Origin: Actinomycetes bacterium
GTDB lineage: Bacteria; Planctomycetota; Phycisphaerae; JAACET01
DNA: 9,669 bases
NCBI GenBank assembly: GCA_030631725.1
Contig: DAOVKO010000063.1
Coordinates: forward strand, 1 to 9,669
Reading direction: 5' to 3'
A model generated the notes under the pieces. That model saw only the letters and a program-made list of their open reading frames with translations. It searched no databases and was not told where the DNA came from. Every line of letters begins with the position of its first letter. Position 1 is the stretch's first letter. A program made the translations under genes and the position numbers. This document shows, piece by piece, positions 1 to 5,070 of this stretch.

Positions 1-56
1 GGGTGCCCCGCCGTTGTTCTTCCTTGCATCCATCCGATTTGTCTCACAACGCGGCT

Positions 57-88
57 CACGTCAGGTCTTGTTAGAGTGCCTTAGAGCA
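57..88 (+). repeat. Motif copy 1 with 10-bp internal period
   Basis: CACGTCAG is followed three bases later by TTGTTAGAGTGCCTTAGA. A near copy lies at 8141-8179, with the same CACGTCAG, a spacer six bases longer and 16 of 18 matches in the second block. Inside the block, TTAGAG occurs twice at a 10-base period (71-76 and 81-86), like direct half-sites on one face of the helix. The second TTAGAG also sits six bases before the ATG at 93, so it may act as the ribosome binding site. The role is unknown: an operator, a promoter element or part of a dispersed intergenic repeat are all possible. Confidence 0.5.
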
Positions 89-92
89 TTAT

Positions 93-1001
93 ATGGCTGA
101 AGTAAACTTTACTGATTTAATTGGCAGCAGCCGCCCACGGCGGCGGTTGACAAAGATCGGCACATTCATTCTGATCGGCTTTATACTGCTGATCTGGAGC
201 CTGCTTACTTCCGCGGAAACCGAGCAGGGCCAATTGATTCGCATGCTGCTGAGCTTGGCCATTCTCGTCGGTCTGGGGATATCGGTAATCAGTAGTGTTA
301 CGCGGCGAAAATGTTTGGCCAAATGTTCCCAGCAGGCGTCGGACCTTTGCCTGCAGGAGAAATGGTCGCAGGCCATAGAGCCGCTACGTCGGTTGCTTGG
401 CAAGCCGGTGCCCCTGGCTCAGATCCGCTACCAAGGGTTACTGGAGTTGGCGGGAGTGGCCGAACACACCGGACAACTGAAAGGGGCCACAGAAATATAC
501 GAAGCCATCGCCCGGGAACAGCCGCATGGCCTATTGGGCAGCCTGGCCTTGGTTGGAAAGGCAATTGTTCTATTGAAATTGGACCAACTAGCCGATGCAG
601 ATAGTATCATCCGTCGGCTGGAGGTAAGTGTGGAAAGCCGGAGTCTGAAATCGCTGGTACTGCTGGGGCGGTTGTACCAGCAGATCAAGACCGGTCACTA
701 CTCCGATGCCCTGACAGAGAGCTCAAACAAATGCGAGCTGGCTCGGATAGGAATGAGTAGCAAAGCGGCGTATGTTTATGCCCTGCTGGGTCTGGCGTAC
801 AGACATCAGGAGATGTCTGCATCCAGCGATGAATCGACCGGCAATAGTCCAGAGGCCGATGGCGACAATGCAGAAGTACTCTGGCAGCAAGCGACCATAC
901 TACTTGGGCCAGACATACTAGTGGAAAAGTTTCCGGAATTAAGCGAGCTGGAGGAGAGCTATCCGAGTGCTCCGCCACTGCCGGGAACCACTGAGGGCTA
1001 G
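93..1001 (+). CDS. Membrane-anchored TPR-like repeat protein (paralogue A)
   Basis: This is a protein of 302 residues with no function I can name. A basic stretch (PRRRLTK) precedes two hydrophobic helices at about residues 23-41 and 50-68, then a basic RRK. This suggests a short hairpin in the membrane with the rest in the cytoplasm. Residues 75-250 are helical, with TPR-like pairs (a run of small residues A/G/L, for example around GQLKGATEIYEAI). The C-terminus is acidic and proline-rich. The gene at 1723 has the same plan (two helices, TPR-like body, a W-x-x-A segment near the end), so the two look like tandem paralogues of low identity. The ATG at 93 has only a weak AGAG six bases upstream. 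The last codons, ACT GAG GGC TAG, lie inside a 14-bp repeat that recurs at 1694. A scaffold for an envelope complex is possible, but that is inference. Confidence 0.8.
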   Translation: MAEVNFTDLIGSSRPRRRLTKIGTFILIGFILLIWSLLTSAETEQGQLIRMLLSLAILVGLGISVISSVTRRKCLAKCSQQASDLCLQEKWSQAIEPLRRLLGKPVPLAQIRYQGLLELAGVAEHTGQLKGATEIYEAIAREQPHGLLGSLALVGKAIVLLKLDQLADADSIIRRLEVSVESRSLKSLVLLGRLYQQIKTGHYSDALTESSNKCELARIGMSSKAAYVYALLGLAYRHQEMSASSDESTGNSPEADGDNAEVLWQQATILLGPDILVEKFPELSELEESYPSAPPLPGTTEG

Positions 1002-1003
1002 GC
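990..1003 (+). repeat. 14-bp direct repeat, left copy
   Basis: ACTGAGGGCTAGGC here is identical to 1694-1707. This copy overlaps the last three codons and the stop of the upstream TPR-like gene. A few matches (GGG before it, scattered bases after it) hint that the similarity may run slightly beyond the perfect core. The two copies bracket the AT-rich island exactly. Confidence 0.9.
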
Positions 1004-1054
1004 GCCAGAACACACGGTACAACGATTAGCAAATTTCAAGAAATGGATGAAAAC

Positions 1055-1098
1055 AATAGAGGAACAATAAAGGCAAATGTCGAATAGAAGAACAATAA
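1055..1098 (+). repeat. Two-copy 16-bp direct repeat
   Basis: AATAGAGGAACAATAA (1055-1070) and AATAGAAGAACAATAA (1083-1098) match at 15 of 16 bases, with a 28-base period. They lie just before the start of the island gene. They could be binding sites for its regulator, or the trace of a small slippage duplication in AT-rich DNA. Confidence 0.5.
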
Positions 1099-1118
1099 CC
1101 TTTATATAAGAGATGAAA

Positions 1119-1577
1119 ATGAAAACCTATTTTATTTTTATTTGCATAATGATAACTATAGGTGTATGTATTTATTTTGCCGCCAATTTTTTTTCCAAGA
1201 CCGATACAATTGAACTTTCTGATATAATCAATTATCCAGAATCTTATGTTGAACAGATTTTTACTAATCGCGTAATAATGATAGACTGGAATTGCTTTGC
1301 AAATAAAAAAGATGGTCAATCTTTCACCTTAGAAATGTCTTATGATTTAGAAAACCAGGTAAAAACTCTTTTCAAAATATACAAGAAAAATAAAGAGGTT
1401 AAAATTACATATTGGTTATATAATTGGGATATATTTGTTCAACTTGAAGAATGTCGTCAAGATACCCAGAAGATTCTACCAAAAATTGCATTTGAACTAG
1501 ATTCAGAAACTATTTTTGTTGAAGATATAAATTCTATTGGTATTCTCCTTCATATAGAGGTTCCGCAATATCATTAA
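1119..1577 (+). CDS. Small membrane-anchored protein of unknown function in the AT-rich island
   Basis: This is a protein of 152 residues that I do not recognise. It begins MKTYFIFICIM and has one hydrophobic helix at about residues 3-23, followed by a polar body with many beta-prone stretches. This fits an uncleaved signal anchor or signal peptide with the body outside the cytoplasmic membrane. Residues about 30-100 (LSDIINYPESY, then VIMIDW, FTLEMS, VKITYWL) recall the strand pattern of small OB-fold proteins; this is only a visual impression. I chose the ATG at 1119 because AAGAG at 1108-1112 stands six bases before it; the ATG at 1113 abuts that site. Its codons are dominated by A and T in third positions, unlike all neighbouring genes, which points to acquisition from an AT-rich source. 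It is the only gene carried by the island. Confidence 0.72.
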   Translation: MKTYFIFICIMITIGVCIYFAANFFSKTDTIELSDIINYPESYVEQIFTNRVIMIDWNCFANKKDGQSFTLEMSYDLENQVKTLFKIYKKNKEVKITYWLYNWDIFVQLEECRQDTQKILPKIAFELDSETIFVEDINSIGILLHIEVPQYH

Positions 1578-1620
1578 GCTGTTTCTTTTTTCAGAGGCTG
1601 GGAGTTTTTTTAGTCAATTC

Positions 1621-1643
1621 TTTTGATATTCTCTTAATCAAAA
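1621..1643. repeat. AT-rich inverted repeat
   Basis: TTTTGAT (1621-1627) and ATCAAAA (1637-1643) form a perfect 7-base inverted repeat around a 9-base centre, between the island gene and the next TPR-like gene. No U-tract follows on the + strand, so it is not a clear terminator. It may be an operator, or chance in AT-rich DNA. Confidence 0.3.
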
Positions 1644-1693
1644 ATTAGGTGTTGTACGATATTAGTAATAAAGGAGATATAACAGGGGGTATT

Positions 1694-1707
1694 ACTGAGG
1701 GCTAGGC
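1694..1707 (+). repeat. 14-bp direct repeat, right copy
   Basis: This is a perfect second copy of ACTGAGGGCTAGGC (the first is at 990-1003), with the transition from AT-rich to GC-rich DNA right at its edge. The sequence AAGGAG at 1671-1676 lies shortly before it with no start codon at a useful distance. The ATG of the next gene is 15 bases after it. Confidence 0.9.
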
Positions 1708-1722
1708 AGCATAAAAGGTTCC

Positions 1723-2583
1723 ATGATCAGCAACCAACAGGCCGAACAACTCATACGTCGAGCATACAACAGCATCCGACTGACGCGTGCCGTGCGCGGC
1801 GGACTGCTATGCGCTTTGTTTTACGGCCTAGTCAGGGCCTTATACATCAACGACGGTGCCACGGGAAAGGGCCTGCTCGTAGCCGTGTGTGTCATCTGGA
1901 TAGGCCTGAGCATCCAAGCCAGACAAAAAGCCAGCCTGACCACCAGGGCCAGCCAATTAATCGCGGCGGGACAACTGTCCCAGGCCCGGGAGACACTCTC
2001 AGGGGTCTGCCGAGGTTTATGCATACATAAACCTGTGCTCCTGATGGCCTGTCACAACCTGGCCGTAATCCTTCAGAAACAAAGACAATGGCCAGCGGCG
2101 TGGCAATTCTGCGAACTGGTGCGGAACTGGGCTCGTAAAAACAACAATAGAATACGCATTCTGTCGGAGGCGGTGCGGGCTGAGTGCAGCCTGACCATGA
2201 ATAACCTGGCTGGGGCCTACGAATCGTTATCAGCGCTCAGCAGGACGGCCTTGAACATTAGCGAGCGGTTGGGCGTACTGCAGGCGGAGATAACCTACGG
2301 CATCCGGGTCGGACGGAGCGATACGGTAATGGCCGATCTGCCTAATAAGGTGGCCCTGGCGGGATTGCTGCCGACAGAGCAGGCGGGACTGGCCCACGCG
2401 TCTTTGGCACTGGCGGCTCATTTTGCGGGGCAATCAGCCAGGCGAGATTGGCTGTGGCGAAAGGCCAGTCTATATTGCCCTGCAAGAGAATTGTTAGCCA
2501 GGCAGCCGGCCTTTGGGCCGGTGGCACAGGCGGTAAGCACTGCTGAAACACCGGCTTGCAAGAACGTTAGTGGACAGGTATAA
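1723..2583 (+). CDS. Membrane-anchored TPR-like repeat protein (paralogue B)
   Basis: This is a protein of 286 residues without an identifiable enzyme motif. Two hydrophobic segments (about residues 27-42 and 49-64) are joined by a short loop (YINDGATGKG). A long alpha-helical body follows from about residue 70 to 255. It reads as TPR-like hairpins (RASQLIAAGQLSQARETL, then LAVILQKQRQWPAAWQFCELV), ending in a segment with W-L-W-R-K-A that resembles the W-x-x-A region of the protein at 93-1001. The shared plan suggests a tandem duplication followed by strong divergence. AAAAGG at 1713-1718 precedes the ATG by four bases. Before the AT-rich island entered, this gene would have lain 18 bases after paralogue A and probably in the same transcript. 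Now it may depend on read-through or on a promoter inside the island. A scaffold or partner role for the long TPR protein downstream is a guess from context. Confidence 0.8.
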   Translation: MISNQQAEQLIRRAYNSIRLTRAVRGGLLCALFYGLVRALYINDGATGKGLLVAVCVIWIGLSIQARQKASLTTRASQLIAAGQLSQARETLSGVCRGLCIHKPVLLMACHNLAVILQKQRQWPAAWQFCELVRNWARKNNNRIRILSEAVRAECSLTMNNLAGAYESLSALSRTALNISERLGVLQAEITYGIRVGRSDTVMADLPNKVALAGLLPTEQAGLAHASLALAAHFAGQSARRDWLWRKASLYCPARELLARQPAFGPVAQAVSTAETPACKNVSGQV

Positions 2584-2588
2584 TTCCG

Positions 2589-2600
2589 AGCCGATGGGCT
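2589..2600 (+). repeat. Small stem-loop in the gap before the long TPR gene
   Basis: AGCC GATG GGCT forms a four-base stem six bases after the upstream stop codon. It is short and lacks a following U-tract, so it is weak evidence for any function. The 78-base gap otherwise holds only the ribosome binding site of the next gene. Confidence 0.2.
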
Positions 2601-2650
2601 GGATAACAAAAACAAGCAAAACTGCCGGCCCCGTTTGGCTGGAAAAAAGC

Positions 2651-2657
2651 GGAGAGG
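2651..2657 (+). promoter_or_regulatory. Ribosome binding site that decides the start of the long TPR gene
   Basis: GGAGAGG lies four bases before the ATG at 2662. It favours that ATG over an in-frame TTG at 2635, which would place nine extra, strongly charged residues (AGKKRRGL) before a normal signal peptide and which has no comparable site upstream. Confidence 0.55.
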
Positions 2658-2661
2658 TCTT

Positions 2662-4974
2662 ATGAAATTCTTCAAGCCCGTTATAGGTATGCTGGTATTG
2701 ATCAGTCTGGGACCGAAGGTAAGTCCATGTATCGGCCAGCAGTTGCAGACAGACGGTCCAGAACCGGTACTGTCGGCCATGCTCACTGATTTGGCCCAGT
2801 GCGACGCTCGCAACCAAGATCCTAACCTTCGAGCCATAAGCACCATGCTGGAGGCTGCCAGGCGGCTGGATGAATCCAACCCCGATGCCACTATCCTGCT
2901 GGCGGAGAGTTTAGAAGCCCTGGGCGACGCTTCGGGGGCTGCCGAAGTACTGGGCGATTACATAACTCTGGCACCAGAAGATGAGGTCGCCATGGCCAAA
3001 ACAGTATTTCTTAATCTAGAGAATGCGCAAACGAGCGAACAGCGCCGAGGGTACCTTTCGAGTCTGGCAGTACAGGCCGGGGTTCCGGACGGCGTCAAAG
3101 GGGTGATTCTCCAAGAGTTGGCCAGATTGAGCTTTGAGGCAGCCAATGAAGAGGCTGGCTGGGAATTGGTCCGCCAGGCTGCCGCCGCGGATGCCTACAA
3201 CCTGGCCGCCCGGCAGAAAATGCTTGAGTTTCCGACAATCAGGGGCTCGGTCGTTCAACGACTATGGCTGCTGACTCAGATGGTGCGGATCAACCCCCTG
3301 CGGGTGCAAGTAGTATGGGACTTCGCCAATACTCTGGATGAGCTGGGGTTACACTCAGAAGCTCAAAAGTGGTACACATACGCCTTACGGGTACACTTGG
3401 CCGGTGCCAGCGGATCGGAGATCACGGCTGATGTATTACTGGATTTGGCGTCGAGTTACGTACTCAGCCAGGACTATGATATGGCATTACGAGTGCTGGA
3501 TCGACTAGTCAAGGAACATCCCGAGCGGGTAGACGTACGAATCTGGCTGTCCCGGGCAGAAGCTGGGAGGGGACAAAAGGCACAGTCTGAAAATCAATTG
3601 GCCGCGGCTGAAGAGCTGTTGTTGCAGAAGGTCCAACGGGACCCGTCGGATTTGACGGCGGTGAGTCAGGTAGCCTGGTTTTATCTGCAAGACAAGCCGG
3701 ACAAAGATAAAGCTATGGAGTGGTCTAATAAGGCGATTGGGCTAGACGCTGAGAACGGCCAGGCACAGCTTTGCAAGGGTTTGGCTCTGCTGGCCAATGG
3801 ACAAATAGAGGCGGCTCGAGCCCAGCTTGAACCGCTGGTTGAACATGAAGCCTGGGCCCGTCTGGGCATAATCCGGGCGATGTTGGCGGAGGAACATACC
3901 GAAGAAGAAGTCTTGCAGACCATACAAGGGGCCTTTAACCAGCACCCCGGCGGCTGGGTGGGTCTGGCCCTGCGCGAACTGGCCCGAACGCAAAACGTCA
4001 ACATCGACATAGATGGATATCTTGAGTCATATCGGCAAGCAATAGACACTAAACTAGCCAACGCAGCCGAGCTGCGGGACTTCTACCGCAATCCGGAGGA
4101 TTACCTGTTTCTAAAAATCCTGTCGAGTAAACCAGACTATGACTACCGTGAGCCGGTGATGCTGCACATTTCGCTGAGCAACGTGGGCTCGATGACCATA
4201 ACCATGGGGCCGGGCATGATGCTTAACCCGCGGGTGGTTATGTCTGTCCGACTCAGCGGTGGCTTACAAAAGGAACTGAAATACTGCGACTTCGTCTCGC
4301 TGTACAAGAAACGGCGTATTAATCCAGGTCAAGGCCTAAGCACCACCGTGCGGCTGGATCGCGGTGAGTTGCGGAGGCTCTTGCGTCGCTGCCCGCAGGA
4401 AACAGTAACCATCAGGATATCGTGTATTCTGGATCCTCAGGTTGTGGGCCAAGACGAGTACCTTCCTTCACTGGGAGGCCAAGCCAGCAAAGAGGCGGTG
4501 CTGGTGCGTTACGGGTTTAGACCCAGCCCGAAAGCGATGGAACGATTATACCAGGTACTGAGAGAAGGTCCGGTACGCAGTAAAATCCACACCACAGTGC
4601 TGCTGGGCGATCTACTGGCCAATAGTCAGAATCCACAGGCAATTGCGGAGGCCAAAAAGCCCCGGTCGGTCAATGAGGAACAAATAACCGCGGCCTTGGT
4701 TGAAACAGCCCAGGATGCCGATTGGCGGGTCAGAGCCTGGTTGGGAGAGGCCCTGCAGTTTGCCAGACTCGATGAGCAACTCAGTAAGGCACTGGCAGAC
4801 CAAATCCGCGATCCGCATTGGTTCGTACGATTAATGGCTGTCAGAGCAGCGGGAAACCGGGGCCAAAACTGGCGTGAAATACTCCGACGCGTAGCCGAAA
4901 CGGACAGCGATCCGCTGGTTCGCCAGATGGCCAGCATCTATGTCAGCGGCGGTGCGGCTGCTGAAGACAAATAA
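2662..4974 (+). CDS. Exported TPR / HEAT-repeat protein of unknown function
   Basis: The protein has 770 residues from the ATG at 2662 (779 from a less likely TTG at 2635). It starts with a signal-peptide-like end: MKFFK, a hydrophobic core (VIGMLVLISLG) and a polar region before QQLQTDG. The main body to about residue 470 is helical. TPR hairpins are clearest between about 250 and 420, for example LASSYVLSQDYDMALRVLDR and DKAMEWSNKAIGLDAENGQA. Residues about 475-615 change to a beta-rich domain (VMLHISLSNVGSMTITMG, VTIRISCIL) that looks like an immunoglobulin-type sandwich. The C-terminus from about 670 has three HEAT-like units with the D-x-x-W/P-x-V-R pattern (DADWRVRAWLGEAL, DPHWFVRLMAVRAAG, DSDPLVRQMA). 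All parts suggest protein-protein contacts, probably outside the cytoplasmic membrane. No catalytic motif is visible. It follows the two membrane TPR proteins in the same direction, so they may form one complex; that is inference. Confidence 0.85.
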   Translation: MKFFKPVIGMLVLISLGPKVSPCIGQQLQTDGPEPVLSAMLTDLAQCDARNQDPNLRAISTMLEAARRLDESNPDATILLAESLEALGDASGAAEVLGDYITLAPEDEVAMAKTVFLNLENAQTSEQRRGYLSSLAVQAGVPDGVKGVILQELARLSFEAANEEAGWELVRQAAAADAYNLAARQKMLEFPTIRGSVVQRLWLLTQMVRINPLRVQVVWDFANTLDELGLHSEAQKWYTYALRVHLAGASGSEITADVLLDLASSYVLSQDYDMALRVLDRLVKEHPERVDVRIWLSRAEAGRGQKAQSENQLAAAEELLLQKVQRDPSDLTAVSQVAWFYLQDKPDKDKAMEWSNKAIGLDAENGQAQLCKGLALLANGQIEAARAQLEPLVEHEAWARLGIIRAMLAEEHTEEEVLQTIQGAFNQHPGGWVGLALRELARTQNVNIDIDGYLESYRQAIDTKLANAAELRDFYRNPEDYLFLKILSSKPDYDYREPVMLHISLSNVGSMTITMGPGMMLNPRVVMSVRLSGGLQKELKYCDFVSLYKKRRINPGQGLSTTVRLDRGELRRLLRRCPQETVTIRISCILDPQVVGQDEYLPSLGGQASKEAVLVRYGFRPSPKAMERLYQVLREGPVRSKIHTTVLLGDLLANSQNPQAIAEAKKPRSVNEEQITAALVETAQDADWRVRAWLGEALQFARLDEQLSKALADQIRDPHWFVRLMAVRAAGNRGQNWREILRRVAETDSDPLVRQMASIYVSGGAAAEDK

Positions 4975-4978
4975 GGAT

Positions 4979-5034
4979 TTGGAGCAAACGACTTTGTCGA
5001 TGAGGCCGATATACACAACCTGTGACGGCTCCAA
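4979..5034 (+). promoter_or_regulatory. Possible branched RNA structure before the dehydratase gene
   Basis: TTGGAGC (4979-4985) pairs perfectly with GCTCCAA (5028-5034). Inside that stem lie two further hairpins, CGAC TTT GTCG (4989-4999) and CACA ACC TGTG (5014-5024), so the gap could fold as a three-way junction. No U-tract follows, so it is not a standard terminator. An alternative pairing of GAG/CCG (5002-5008) with CGGCTC (5026-5031) competes with the outer stem. The region lies between a stop at 4974 and a start at 5071 that has only a weak GAGA (5062-5065) upstream. A role in expression of the downstream gene is inference. Confidence 0.35.
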
Positions 5035-5070
5035 GTCTTACGTCCGATAACTAAAGCCCCTGAGAAATCT

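Larger units (their letters stand above)
1004..1707. mobile_element. AT-rich inserted island bracketed by direct repeats
   Basis: A block of 704 bases (one repeat copy plus the intervening DNA) separates the two TPR-like paralogues. By hand count 1081-1560 is about 27% GC, while the first 60 bases inside the next gene are about 62%. Removing the block with one 14-bp copy joins the stop of the first gene to GCAGCATAAAAGGTTCC and the ATG at 1723, giving an ordinary 18-base operon spacing. This strongly suggests insertion into an older gene pair. There is no transposase, integrase or obvious terminal inverted repeat, so the mechanism is unknown. Alternatives are a long target-site duplication, recombination at a short homology, or a remnant of a tandem duplication. 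Calling it mobile is inference; the repeat and the base composition are seen directly. Confidence 0.55.

Noticed and set aside
68..95. Sigma-70 promoter (TTGTTA, 17 bases, ATATGG) ahead of the first gene
   Set aside because: The -10 position would overlap the start codon at 93, so it could not drive this gene from that start. The bases are better recorded as a repeated motif.
311..604. Open frame inside the first TPR-like gene in another reading frame
   Set aside because: It overlaps the better-supported gene completely, has low-complexity composition typical of shifted GC-rich codons, and shows no domain.
685..1032. Minus-strand open frame over the end of the first gene
   Set aside because: It is antisense to a gene with clear membrane and repeat character, and its composition looks like a codon shadow.
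1043..1087. Short ATG frame of 14 codons at the left side of the island
   Set aside because: No ribosome binding site is visible, the product is low in complexity, and frames this short are common by chance.
1578..1620. Rho-independent terminator after the island gene
   Set aside because: Two T-runs are present (about 1586 and 1605), but no convincing stem precedes either one.
990..1707. Integron gene cassette as an explanation of the AT-rich island
   Set aside because: The repeat lacks the GTTRRRY core, and I find no paired folded attachment site or integrase in the window.
5000..5050. Possible 16-residue leader peptide before the membrane dehydratase
   Set aside because: The nearest GGAG (4981-4984) is 15 bases away, no run of regulatory codons is present, and the same bases are better explained by stem-loops.
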